Positions 30,851 to 42,458 of a stretch of 64,000 nt of DNA are shown here, in pieces. Source of the stretch: Nothopassalora personata (lineage: Eukaryota; Ascomycota; Dothideomycetes; Mycosphaerellales; Mycosphaerellaceae); NCBI GenBank assembly GCA_033816765.1, contig CM066299.1, positions 124,001-188,000 of the forward strand. The letters are read 5' to 3'. A program made the position numbers and the translations under genes. Position 1 is the first letter of the stretch, and every line of letters begins with the position of its first letter. The notes under the pieces were generated by a model. The model had not been told where the DNA came from. It searched no databases and worked only from the letters and a program-made list of their open reading frames with translations.

Positions 30851-33248
30851 TATCCTCTCGGAGTAATTGGCCGCTTCTAGAACGGAGTTAATTAGCCTTT
30901 TTGCTAACGAAATCGAAAACTTCTGCCTCAGATGCCAACGATATTGGCCTGTCAGTACTGCCATTATCACAACCCAAGGCCATTATTCAGCATCTCTTGC
31001 CCTACCATGCCACCACCATCGATAGGCTCACGAGCTCTGGCCACGGCATTCAGCACAACAGTTTCCTTCCCCCCTACCTCGATATTCGTGGAGACAGACA
31101 GGCCGTACCAGATCCTTAGCACCGCGAGCATACCAGGTCTATGCCATTAAAGCATCCTAGACAAAACTCGCTCCTCGAGCCAAAGTCAGACTAGCCAACG
31201 AACAGGTCAAGCGAGTCTGGACCCGCTGCATAATTTGCGTCCCAAGTACAAGTCGTCTGGAGAGATCACACGTGCTTGCAAGTTCCTTAGTGTAGGCCCC
31301 TTCCGTAGACGTAAAACGTAAGTTTAGCAAGTCAAGACTGTATAACTTGTCTGCGCGCCGAGCACAAGTGGTCTGGGGGGATTGAACTTACTTCCTTACA
31401 GCAAGGCTTGCGTTATTGGCCAGTCTAGTCTAGCCAAGGTGGACGCACAACCACAAGATCAAACTGCCGTCGCCGCGCATACCAACAGCCTCCTTTGCCG
31501 AGAGATTTTCATACACAGATGTGCCCCGTAGCGCTCTTAGCCCCGCCCCGCTATGTGACAGTCTGCTCAAGATACCCTCTAGTGGACGACTGTGCGACAC
31601 CGTGAGGCCTAGCATGCCGAGACCGCTAGTTGTGAAGATCGCTCTGAGGAAGAGAGCTCGAAATCGGCAATGGCCCATTAGAATAAAGTCTCCGTCCCAC
31701 GTATCACTCCGCGTTGGTAGTGTGCGGATGAGACAGGAAAGCCTACGAGGATGAAACTGCATCTAGAGATTAGCCATATCAATGAGTGCAAGTCCAAAAG
31801 CTGCTCGTCAGGGTGCTTCTCTCTAGAGTTCCGTCCTGCACCTCTGGTGGTGGTATCGTCGGCCATTATGTCCCTCGTCATTGACTGACATGATGCCAGA
31901 TGTAGTACGCCAAGCAAGCAGACGCACTGGCCGCGTATGCTTCTGCAATATTTGGCTGAACCGCGGCTGCTGTGCAAAGTACAATGCAAGATCAGGCAGG
32001 CCATGCAATGCAATGCAATGCAATGCGTGAGGCGAGGGCTGCAGTGAAGTACGCTGCGGATGCCACTCAAGCTTGCGCGCGCCTTGCTTACATCTCACAG
32101 TAGGGTGAGGACAGGCGTGGAAGGTGGAACAACAGTGAGCTTGTCCTGCTTTGGTACAACGGGTGACAGCATTGAGCAGTGCATGCAGGCCACGCACTCT
32201 GCGACGCCTCCGGACGCCTCCCGTGGTACAAATCATGGGGAAGTGATGGGAGAGCTGGAAGGTGGCAGTTGTCGGTGAGACATAATGACCGGATGGCCGA
32301 TCTCGATGCGGGCGAGTGAGAACTGGCGTGCTGGAGGTAATTGACTGTGTTTTTCAGGGAAAAACCATGTACTGTATTGCAAGGGGTGGTAGACTGTCGC
32401 AGAACACCATATTTCCGGGTGAAACGATTCTGTGTAGCCGCAAACTCATGTTCCGCTCCGGCGTGAAAGGGGGATGGAAGCACTGTGGCAGCTCTCCCAT
32501 GACCGGCCTTGGCAGAAACATCCCCTTCCAACACAGCGTCAACGCCTCCAAGAATGCTCTTATACGGTACGCAAGCAATACGACCAACATCCATCCCTCA
32601 CATCAACCAGATGACGACTCCAAACATCACCGTTGCGGCCGAAAGTGTCGTGCCAAGGCGGGTACTGTCAAGCGCCCGGACAAGCCATGTGGGAAGCGGA
32701 GAGCCGTTGGTGGAAATCTAAATCTGGCTTCACGTCTGTCTGTCTCCCTCACTGCGGTAGAATCAGAAGTGCACGGCTGCACATTTAGCCCAGCGCAATG
32801 AGAGGCACAACTATTGTCCAGACAATCTCCATCAATGTTTGACCGACCTGCGCCAAGTTCAGTGGAGGTGTGCACTACCCTGCCATTTCTGCGTCTTCAT
32901 CAGCCCCTCTGCAGCTGGCCTGACACTCACGATGATCCTCCGCAACTCCTCCACGCTTCCCTGTTAGCATCTACGTCGGTGTGCATGTACCGGCATGACG
33001 CGTATTCTCCGAATTCCTCTGCGGGAATGCGGCGTCTGTCTGCTTGCCATCCTGCTGCGGACACAGCATCGCTGCGTGGCAGCTGCGGTTGTGAGACGGT
33101 GAGCAATCCTTGGGAGAGTGCTATATCATCATGGCCACCTCGTGGTCGAGCCATTTCCTTCTCCAGCCCGCCAGCCACCTCTCTTCGTCAACCTCATATA
33201 CCTTAACCCTCAGATCCCTCCAGTGTGCCCTCTCCTCACAACACAGCC
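30851..33248. other. Intergenic, 2.4 kb without a supported gene
   Basis: Many short conflicting frames. A (GCAAT)n microsatellite lies at 32003-32026. The last 100 bases, pyrimidine-rich with 'tatatacctt'-like sequence near 33196, are probably the promoter of the GPI-protein gene at 33249. Confidence 0.45.
32003..32026 (+). repeat. Pentanucleotide microsatellite
   Basis: About five tandem copies of 'gcaat' in non-coding DNA. Confidence 0.85.
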
Positions 33249-34617
33249 ATGATGAAGCACACACTTGCAGCCTCCGCCCTCCTCACTCTCGCCGCCGCAG
33301 GGCCACAATGGGGCGGACCCAATGGTGGTGACCGTGGAAACTGGGGCGCTCAGAGTGGTCCTTTTGACGGCTTTCCATCTTGCGTCTCGTCCTGCCGCGA
33401 CAACAATGCCGACTACAGCGACTACAACAATCTCTGCGACAATGACGATACCCTGAACAATCTGAACACCTGCGTCGATGGATCGTCCTGCAGCGATTCG
33501 GACAAGAGCGACGTCAAGCAGGCCATTGTACAGCTGTGCGCCAACGCCGGAGCCACAATCACGGCAGCGCCATTCGCATCATACTCGGTGACAAGCGGTA
33601 AGTGGACACAACCCACGGGCGTAACCGGAGACGACTGGCGAGGAGGTCCACCGGGACAATGGGGAGCCTGGGCAAGCTCCAACGGCGTGACCGGCTGGCC
33701 TACAGCAACATCAGAATGGTCAAGCTGGGCAGCCGCCCACAGCCTCCCCACCGCATCAGCACAATGGCAATCCTGGGCATCACAACACGGATGGGGTCCA
33801 GGCGGTGGTTCATCTCGAGGTCCATTCGGCCCATACGCAACCAATACCGCCGCGTGGTCATCTGCCGCTAGCGAATGGTCCGCTTGGTCGGCCGCGAACA
33901 CCATCACTGCCTGGCCTACTGCACCTTCCCAATGGTCCTCCTTCACTTTTGCACATCCACTCCCCACCGGGCTGTCTTCGTATGCGGCGTGGTGCCAGGC
34001 TAACGGCTTCCCAGGCGGCTCCGCTTGGCCTACGGCGTGGACTACCAACTCTGCTTGGGCTTCGGCTGTGAGCGCGTGGAATGGAAACGGCACTGGTTCT
34101 GGTGCCAAGGGCTGGGGAGGTCCTGGTGCCAACGGCGGCTATGGTCCATTCGGTCATGGCGGCGCGGGAGGTCGCGGTTGGGGAAATGGTCCTTGGGCGA
34201 GTGATGGTGCTTGGACTTCGGGACCATGGACGTCATGGTGGGGAACTGATGGCTGCCCGGCCAGTACTTGGTCTGGTGAGTATACCATAATCTCTCGCAG
34301 GCCGGCCACATCAATACTGACGTCTTTCAGGCTGGACCGACGGCCCATGGTCCACCAACGCACCCTGGACCACTTGGTCTGGGTGCGTCGCTACCACAAC
34401 TGCATCTTCCGTCTACACCACAACCGTCACCCCAACCGAAGGGGGCTCGGCCGTCACCTCCGTCGCCACCAGCTTCGGCGTCCGCGTGGCTCAAGCGACC
34501 CAAGACCTCTCAAGCACAACCATCAACAGCGACTCCGGTGCCATGCCAACCAACATGGCCTTCGCCGGCTCTGCCGCCGGTGTCATTGGCGTCGTCGCTG
34601 GTGCTCTTTTCCTTTAG
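33249..34617 (+). CDS. GPI-anchored CFEM-like, Trp-repeat surface protein
   Basis: Predicted as exon 33249-34275, intron 34276-34330 (55 nt, GTGAGT...TTTCAG, with 'ACTGAC' branch site) and exon 34331-34617, giving 437 residues. It opens with a signal peptide (MMKHTLAASALLTLAAA). Residues of about 35-95 hold 'PSCVSSCRDN', 'NLCDNDD', 'NTCVDGSSCSDSDKSD' and 'VQLCANAG', the spacing of a CFEM domain but with six rather than eight Cys. The next 220 residues are Trp-rich, with recurring units of the type 'ATSEWSSWAAAHSLPTA', 'SAQWQSWASQHGW' and 'ASEWSAWSAANTITAWPTA', then Gly-rich. The last exon is Thr/Ser-rich and ends in a hydrophobic tail 'AGSAAGVIGVVAGALFL' after 'SDSGAMPTN', as for GPI attachment. 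Surface location is well supported; haem or host interaction is known only for true CFEM proteins. Confidence 0.75.
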
Positions 34618-35021
34618 GCGATTGGACATGGATCCACAACGAACAGACCCAGACCTGACAGTATGGATTGTATCTCGGGTTACGCAGGGATGGAGCGGTG
34701 TCCACGACTCGACACGACGATTCCCCACCATAATCGGCAGATCGTCTGACTTCAATCGACAGCGCGGTAGCGCATAGATGATAGACCTTCGTGCCCTGCT
34801 TCCTTACTCTACAGTAGTCTCCTAGACTGTATGTACCAGAATTCCACCAATTCCAACCCATCCCCAATTCTTACTTACCCCCCTCCACGCTCCTTGGCAT
34901 AACCCAACCAATCCCGGATCCTGATCGTCTGTTCAAACCTATCTCGCTACGCTATATATACATCTATCATATCTGTCCCAAACTCGCGGGCCGATGCACG
35001 GTAGACTTACCTTACGCTAAC
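34618..35021. other. Intergenic, 3' flank
   Basis: 3' region of the GPI-protein gene, with no supported ORF. Confidence 0.45.
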
Positions 35022-35067
35022 GGACCCTATCTTATTCGACCTTATCTTATTAGACCCTATCTTATTA
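35022..35067 (+). repeat. Three tandem 15-16 bp units
   Basis: 'gaccctatcttatt' repeats at 35022, 35038 (one change) and 35053. Confidence 0.8.
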
Positions 35068-35181
35068 CATCTTGTTCCTAAGTTCAACTATCTGTAGCAA
35101 CAATAGTTCTCTACATTGTAGGTGCAAAAAGTGAAATTATAACATAGGCACTACTGCAAAGCTAAAGGCTGCTATAATGTG

Positions 35182-35290
35182 TCCCTATAGCAGTAATTTA
35201 GCATTCCCATAATTCCCTATAGAAGTAATCTTTGGAAATCAGTCCCTATGGCAGTACTTTCTGACATAATTGTCCCTATAGGAGTAATTT
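35182..35290 (+). repeat. Four direct repeats of a 30-bp period motif
   Basis: 'tccctatagcagtaat', 'tccctatagaagtaat', 'tccctatggcagtact' and 'tccctataggagtaat' start at about 35183, 35214, 35243 and 35273. The motif is the same as in the ends of the TIR element at 30144-30850, so this is probably one end of a related degraded element. Confidence 0.65.
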
Positions 35291-35435
35291 ACCGTCCTCT
35301 ACGGGTTCGGTCCGCGTTGGGGCGATGGGATGTGGAGCGTATCGTCGTACTCGGCGTCGTCTAATGAGAAGTTGTAGGTGCTGTCCTCCTGTCACTTAAG
35401 CGCGAACTCCAAGCCAGCCCCGGGCTTTTGCGAAT

Positions 35436-35520
35436 GCGCGGATGTTGTGGTGTTTGGGGAAATATTGCAACTCTGACGCGCGGATGTTGTGTCGTTTGGG
35501 GAAATATTGCAACTCTGGCA
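35436..35520 (+). repeat. Tandem duplication, about 42 bp
   Basis: 'gcgcggatgttgtg' through 'ggaaatattgcaactctg' occurs twice in a row with few changes; a third partial start (cgcggatt) follows at 35521. Confidence 0.8.
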
Positions 35521-36981
35521 CGCGGATTCTGAGCCGGGGCGATCATCTCGCGAGTAAGCTGCTTGATTTGGCTTCGGACTATCATGGAATGCGGTTTTAC
35601 TGTGGCCATGGAGGCTGCAGGTGGATGAGCGTGGCCTTGGGAGGGTCCTTCGGAGAAACTTTGATACGTCAGACATGAGGCCCACATGAGTTGTGGACCT
35701 CGAAGTGTGGTAGGGAGCATGAGGCCCAATTCGAGTAGAATCCCACCCTCGCTCAGCGTTGTGACGAGAATGTACGCTTCTGTGCCAGAGTAGGTATGAA
35801 AGCATGCGATCGGTGAGGCGTTCCTGGCGAACAGCTCTCGCCTCTGTTTGCGAGAGCCTGCTGCAGATTCGGGCATGTGAGGATGATCAGCTGTCGCGCT
35901 CTATCTCGTGTATCGTGGACAAAGTACACCGTTCTTGGAGCATGTTGGCAGCGTCGTGCAGTGCCAGAAGCTAGAAGTCGAGATTTCACAGCGGCGATGA
36001 GCGTGAGAGGGAGAAATTGTGGCAAGAAAAACAGATAGGTACTTCAAGCTGCCCAGCGCACATGTAGCCAGGGCTCAGCGAGTCGCACGGGGCCAGAAAG
36101 TGGCCATTTTCTCATTGGTCAATTCTACATCCTGCCAATACGAGGGAATCCCTTATCAGGTGCGTTCATCGGCTGTATAGTAGATCGACCTCCCGAGAAT
36201 AGCCACTCAACACACCTTTGAAGACGCTCAGCTGGGATTACACTGTTCAAGGTCTGCCGTTCCTCTTGGGCATATAACGTTGCATGCATTGCTTCGAGAC
36301 CTCGCAGCTCACTAACAGAGGATTCGCCCGAGAAATTCCACGCCACTATGAACAGACGTCGTGTTACCATGCTTTTCAAGGTGGGCAACAGAAAACGAGA
36401 GCGGCCAAAGGTCTTCGCCAATCACTCGTGCTTGCAGCTAGGAGTTGTTTCGACCTAACATGCCGACGGCTGTGCAGAAGCCTTCGGACGGCCATCCATC
36501 CAGTACCGCATCTCAACATAACATGTGGTTCATGTACCCTGGAATACAGTTCCGGGATCCAAGCTTTCTCGATACGAAGGACGCGCTGTATATCTGAACA
36601 CTATCACAGTAGCTCTGGCCTCCAGGAAGCGCCATCGCCATAGGCCTCGTCTCGAACATAACCCCCATAAGTGCAGCGGGAAACTGTAGAGTGCCATAAG
36701 AAAGCGATCGAGCAGCTATCTTCAATGACAATCGCCAAGGAGAACATCCCCAGCCCTGCAACGTGGCCGCAGACATGGATCTCACTGGCATAGCACCTGC
36801 CATCCGGACACACCTCCTCTGAGCCAGGAAAGTTTCGTGCCTTTACTGCGATGCCTTTACATGCTTCCGCCGGCAATGATCTCGTCGAGTTTTCGTTCCC
36901 CTAGCCACTGTAGTCTGTATTACGCGGGATAGCTGTACAGAGCAGACTGTCAATATCGTCAGCATTTGCATACAATACTTG
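35521..36981. other. Intergenic, no firm gene
   Basis: Minus-strand frames at 36125-36421 ('RSRFLLPTLKSMVTRRLFIV') and 36604-36876 (with several Cys) might be exon remnants, but neither has a start context or a domain. Confidence 0.4.
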
Positions 36982-37817
36982 TCAGCCGGCCGCGCTTACC
37001 ATTCCATTTTGATCCCGCATGTTGTGCTTCTCGGCATAGCACATCAGACCAAGACGCGCCACATCGCTGCAGAAGCGCCACATGTCATGCGGGTACGCAA
37101 CGCCGGGATGCTGCTGGCGCAAGAGCGTGGCTGCGCCCGTCGGGAGCTGCTCCACGAAAGCGTCAATCTTGACATGGTAGTTATCGCGCTTGCATGCGGC
37201 TTCGAGCAGGCACTCCACAATGCGGCGACCGTCGGCGTGATCCGCGACACCATTTGGAGCGTACTGACCCTCGTCGTATGGCGATGGGGCACCGAAACCC
37301 TCGATGCGAAGGTAGTAGGCGGTGAGGAGGAGGCATCCTACGAGAGACTTCGCGTCGATGTGGATAGGCAGCTCAGTCAGTCCGTACACATGCTCGTAGT
37401 CTCCAGCCGCCATCTTGCGGAGTGCGTACGAGACGAAGTGGTACCGACCGATCTCCTTCTTGGTGTTGACGAATTTCTGACGACAGACAGGGCACGAAGT
37501 ACCAGTTGTCATCAGCCCAGAGAAGCATCCGCGTGGAAGATATGCTGACAGAGCGTATTCTTGACGAGGAGATGGTCGTGATCCCACTCCCGAGTACTGC
37601 GGAAGTGGTCGGTAGGTTGTGCTGGGTCGAGGACATCCATGCAGATGGCGCAAGAAAGGAGGATACCGTCTTCATCGTACACCGCCTTTTCGCTGACCAT
37701 GGTGTGCTCAAGGTTGAAGTCGCGCCACTGGGTGATGCCATTAGTGAGTAGAGTCGTGGTATTGTCTGTGAAGTAGTCCACGGGGAGCGGGAATAGGTTG
37801 GAGATGTTCTGAGCCAT
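36982..37817 (-). pseudogene. RING-H2 gene with one-base frameshift in the finger
   Basis: From ATG 37817 the frame reads 'SCAICMDVLDPAQ', then 'NTLCQHIFHAD', the first two thirds of a RING-H2 finger (C-x2-C ... C-x-H-x2-H-x2-C). At about 37527 the phase must move by one base to continue 'CFSGLMTTGTSCPVCRQKF', which supplies the missing Cys ligands. From there it runs on as a helical domain ('RYHFVSYALRKMAAGDYEHV', 'RRIVECLLEAACKRDNYHV') to 36982. No GT-AG pair exists at the break, so it is a one-base deletion, a sequencing error or, less likely, programmed frameshifting. The unshifted product would be about 97 residues with a broken finger. A GTAAGC...GACAG pair near 36930-36990 could add a short last exon. 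The family function is E3 ubiquitin ligase activity. Confidence 0.6.
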
Positions 37818-38745
37818 CGCCTTTCCTGGCTCGCAGTGTCCGGGTCGCGCAAACGACTGGTCTGGAGCCGCAGGTCAGGCAACGCGCCAATGTCGCTGTC
37901 GATGGTTACGAGCAGGAAGAGAGCGCGGGACAGTAGACGAATGTGAACGACGAAGGGGATGCGAGCGCACGGAGCAGAACTTTGTTCCTGTTGCGCTGCC
38001 AACAGCAACGCAGGTCAGGAGACCTGTCAGATGTGTTCACCGGCATTCACTCGCCTCGATTGGCTACCGCAGGGCAACCTTGTTCTGCTAGAGGGCCAAG
38101 CATGCGGCAAATACCACAACGAACCCCGAAGTGGCTCTATTCAACATTCAGAGAGGTGATAAAGTACGGGCCTTGAGACTATTGGAACAGATAGTCGGAG
38201 TATTAGGAGAGAATATACTGCATCGTCTTGTTTCTGTCGACGAAGAGGGCCTGCTGCTCGCGTTATATCTACCATCGTGTTGAATCTTGCTTGTTGTCCC
38301 AGACAAACTCTACGATGGATGACAACTTCTATTCTCAGCTCTCGGCATTGTCTTGGGCATCTTTGTTCGACAAGAACAACGAAGTTTGTTCAAAGCGGTG
38401 AGCTATCGCTCTTCATGGAAACAACATCAATCAAACATCCTGGGTCCGCAATCTGGGCTTGAGGTATAGCAGCTCCTCTGCATGGGATGAGTTATCGCTT
38501 TATTCAGAGTCTCTGTTACCGCGGAAATACTCGTAGAGTGTCTACTGGAGACTATTCATCACATACAGGCCAATCAAAGCAACACGCTGCCAGCAGCAAG
38601 GCTTATGAGAGTCTTAGCCACGAAGCCGAGGGAATATGGCCATGACTTCCTCCCCCGAGGCAACCTGGCGGGAGAAAAACTCCTGCACACCTGCTGGTAG
38701 CGGCTGGAAGGGCGAGGCCTTTCTGCGCGCGGCAAAACCGACAAT
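37818..38745. other. Intergenic, no gene seen
   Basis: It should contain the promoter of the RING gene. Short frames only. Confidence 0.45.
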
Positions 38746-39303
38746 TTAAAACAGCACGTGTTCGGGAGGTCCGGTGTCTATCGTTTCCCAGAATATCATC
38801 GCGCATACATTGCCTGCTCCAAAGATAGGCCCGAAAAGTCCGTCAACCCAGTTGAGCAGCCCTTTGACATCGCATCGTAGACGTTTTTGAAGTGCTGCAA
38901 TCCCCATTGGACAGTCGAACCACTGAGAAGTACCAAAATCTATCAATACCACCTGGAGATACTCCTAACCACAGGCATTGGACACACCCTGGAACATGAT
39001 ATACCCGAAATTGATGTCGCAGAGGTAGAGTGGCTTCGATCCGCATTGACTTGAGCCCCACAGATTATGCGAGCCATCGGCGGAAACGCTGGGGATACGA
39101 CCAAAAGGTCCCCTAGCGCTCTTGATGACTTTCGGTGCTGAGCGTGGATCTAAGCAAGCTTTTAGCTGATCGATTTGCCCGGCAATATAATGTCTGGCTA
39201 CTGCATTAGTATCTACTTTCTGAATGCATGCATGCACAGGATCAAAGAGACCAGCTCCTAGCACTTTCGGGACATGGTACTGCTCAGTATAGGATGGACC
39301 CAC
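38746..39303 (-). pseudogene. Protein-kinase-like relic with one in-frame TAG
   Basis: One phase reads from about 39303 to the stop at 38746 with a single internal TAG (38965-38967). Before it comes 'KPLYLCDINFGYIMFQG', which matches a kinase catalytic loop of the 'CDIN..NI' type. After it comes 'VVLIDFGTSQWFDCP', which matches the DFG segment. The N-terminal lobe is missing, there is no ATG near the 5' end, and an upstream TGA closes the frame, so this is a fragment. Tyr in place of the usual Asn after 'INFG' would also impair metal binding. The TAG could derive from CAG or TGG by one transition. Confidence 0.5.
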
Positions 39304-39757
39304 GCTCGAGCCTATTAGCGAAGGGAATGAAGTGTCGTCGGATCACGTGTCGACCCAGCAAGACGCCATGATGAAGTGTCGGTACGGTGTCGTTGCTGTA
39401 CAGAACATTGGCTAGGAAGCTCCAAGTCGATAGTGTACGAGAACAAGCACAAGAGAATGCGGCCACAAAGAAGCGATGGCTGTCCCCGGCCTTGGCTTTG
39501 TGCTATGCCACAATATGCCATTGTGAGCACAAGCAGAAAGATCGAGCGAGCTTTCGGTCAAAGTAAAGTCTGAGTTTCAAGGCGATTTGACAACAAAGTA
39601 AGCCGCGATCTCTCAAGAGAAGTTCTGAAAAGTGGAAAAGTCGTATCAGTAAGTGACTGTTGCCCTTCAACACAACGCAAACCGCCAAAATCACAGCCAT
39701 GCTCAACTCGATGGGTCTCCGGAAGCCTCGCAAGCGTCGTTGCTTTTGAATGTCCCG
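39304..39757. other. Intergenic
   Basis: Between the kinase relic and the stop of the intact kinase gene; nothing recognisable. Confidence 0.4.
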
Positions 39758-41800
39758 TTAGTTGGTAACCCGCAACGTCTGCCAATGCATGCCAAGCTTA
39801 TACTCCTCCTTCTCCGGCTGACAGAGAACCGGCTCGGGCGCTCTCCCGACAGTCCTTCGACCACTATTTAGATGACGCAGCCGCGGTCTCCTCAGGAACT
39901 GTTCGTCCAGCCAGGCATTCAGTTCTTCGATCGGCGGCCGTGAAGCTGGGTCAAAATTCATACATTCGTTGACCATGTCGCACAGCTCGGCGTCGTATCT
40001 TTGCTTCACTGCTGCTCTAAGCGTGTATCTGAACCTGTCACTCCACAACTCCTCGTCGTCGATTGGACGGTCTTCATCAGGTGTGTCGTAGCCGAGATCG
40101 GATAGTCCATCGATGTCCATGGCATCGAAGTCCCTTGCTGGTTGATTTGAAGACCTACTTGGACCAGGTCTTGGGATATGAGGTAGCGCCGGGACAGAAA
40201 AGGGAGGCTGCGTCATGGGATTCATGCTCTGTAGGGTCATCATGTTGAACATGGTTGCACCTATACCCCAGACTGCATGAGAGTTAGAACTGTGGACGCA
40301 GCAGCAGGGGCTGTAGGAACTCACCGTCGCTCGGGGAGAGGACAGGAAAGCGGTCGATTGCTTTGCCATTGATTGCATCAACGTATGAACGCTGTTCCGG
40401 TGGAGTGAGGCCGGGAGTACCAAAGTTGGCATAGAAGTCAGGATTGATGGGATCATTTTTCGATGTGAAGATGGCGCCGCCGAAGTCAGTCAGTCTGTGA
40501 CTCGTCAGTTTCCAACGCGAGAACACTACAGGAGGATGAGCTTACTTTGGCCTTGGATACATCTGGAAGTGCCCCTTGACTGGCAACCCAAGCACAATAT
40601 TCTCAGGCTTCAGATCACGATGTACAATTTCCTGCCATGACGGAGATGATTGTGCAGACGCAAGACTGCCTTGCTTCATCAGTAGCATACTTTCGACCAA
40701 GGCTTGGAAGAGAAGCCAAAGGAACTCTTCGGGCACCCATCGATTAGCTGCCCAATGATTGTGTGCGAGCTGCCAAAGATCTCCATGCGGCGCAAATCTG
40801 CTCGAGGTTAGCTGAATGTCGGAGGCGTCTCGAGGAGGGGGTGTCCTCACTCAAGATACAAGATCCAGAAGTCACTATCCCGGGTCTCTGGCCAATTTTC
40901 GACTTGCAGCACAAATCGAGCATCCGGCAGCCGGCTCAAGGCTACGTGTGTGACATGCTCTTTGGGGAGATCGCCACACCAGTCCCAACTATTCTCCATC
41001 AAGACCGTCTTTCGCACTTTCCTGTCCACGATACGACCGCCTTCGTCAGTTCCCACGAGTATATGCACGCCTCTGTTGATCGCGCCCAAATCAGAGCCTA
41101 GGTCACGACAGTGCCATTTCGAAGCTGGAGGATCGCGTCGCACAGGGTGAAATCTTGCAATCGTAGGCGGCCTGTCGATCCGATTTCTCCACGTTGCTTC
41201 AAGCTCTTCCCTTGTGGTTGGATGCTGGACCTTCCTGCCGGGCGTTCGTCGTTTCAAAGCGTGAAGGTCATGCTGTAATCGTCTCAGTGCTTGTTCCTCC
41301 TCGGCCAAAGAAGTATCAGCTTGCTTCCTCCGAGACTCCAGTAGAGGTAGCAGCGTCGAGTTACTCTTGCGAAACATCGGCTTGAGGCTGTTGTGAACCA
41401 GGTCTATAGCACGTATGGCATGTTTGCATGCTCCAACACTGTCCAATATCGCAGTCTCTGCCCGATCGAGGTACTTCAATCTCCTGATCCGTGATTGCCT
41501 TGGAAGCTGAGCGATAATGCGCCAATTCGATTCGGTGGCATCTCTCGCTTCCCTCGACGCTCGTTGACCTTCCAAAATTGCGCTTGACATCGCGAGTACG
41601 TCTCTCCGGACTGTGACGCTGAATGCACGCCATTCCTTCTTGGCTGCGTTTCTGCGCTTGACTGTACTGTGGAGATTAGTGCGTTATACACCTGTGACAA
41701 ACGTCGTAGATGACGCACCCTTGGCGAAGAAGCCATTTTCTCCTGCAAGATGATCGCAGAGGTCTAGGAACCTTTCTTCTGCGCTGAGCTGATCTGACAT
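39758..41800 (-). CDS. Protein kinase, five exons
   Basis: Predicted exons are 41719-41800, 40851-41661, 40546-40797, 40325-40494 and 39758-40272. All introns are 51-57 nt with GT..AG ends, and phases agree throughout, giving 609 residues. The first 150 residues are helical, with 'EEQALRRLQHDLHALKRRTP' likely coiled-coil. The kinase lobe begins about residue 190, with 'GVHILVGTDEGGRIVDRKVR' in place of a clear Gly-rich loop. Then come the hinge 'ILYLEFAPHGDLWQL' (about 293), the catalytic loop HRDLKPEN (357-364), DFG (385-387), 'FGTPGLTPPEQ' and 'SDVWGIGATMFNMM'. Catalytic Asp, Asn and the DFG Asp are all present, so it should be active. The weak Gly-loop and long helical head place it among lineage-specific fungal Ser/Thr kinases. 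Exons 3 and 4 meet between 'PRPK' and 'LTDFGG', which is a strong check on the model. Confidence 0.85.
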
Positions 41801-42458
41801 GATGACCAGTATAGCACTCAAGTCTAGGCTATACGATCATGTCGCACGCAAATGTTATTGCTGCCATGTTGTAGCTTGAGCGTCGAGAAAGCTGTCATGT
41901 CCTTTGTCTTAGACGACAGAACGCCGGATGTGGACCGGTGTCACCAGTGTGGGCTCAACTTAGAAAGAAAGAGGTCTTTGTGTATCGTACATAGGGAGAT
42001 GATTTTCAGGCTTGGAATCTGGCCAGCGACCGTTTTCAGTCCATATGTACAGTGGTTCAGCCAAAATGCCATGCTTACATGCCTCGCGGTGCGGCATACA
42101 GAATCCAGCGACTCCTAGCGAGCAGACTTGACGAATGTGATAGGTTTCAGGGTGGAGCACGCTCTCAGTCCAGAAATCGATACAATCAGCAAGTCCCTGC
42201 ATTATGGCGACGATCTCGATGCGTTTTCAACAGCCGCTCTAGGCCGTCGAAGTCACCTCAAGACCTCTTCACTCAACATTGCAAAGCCACGACAAGCACG
42301 AGAAAAAGCTCAGCAATCAGCACAAAACGAACAGCTCCATTCGAAAAATATCTCTACCCCAAGCACATAACAAGCACAACCTTCCCCACAGTTAGGTCGT
42401 ACTCCAAAGCAATCTCCCATTGTCTGCAAAACATCCCCAAGTCCAACGTGTGGAATCT
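41801..42458. other. Intergenic, no gene seen
   Basis: Promoter region of the kinase gene plus the 3' flank of the 64-residue gene. Conflicting short frames only. Confidence 0.45.

Noticed and set aside
33422..34132. 236-codon minus-strand ORF opposite the GPI-protein gene
   Set aside because: Shadow of the repetitive Trp/Gly-rich coding strand; the plus strand has signal peptide, splice sites and GPI tail.
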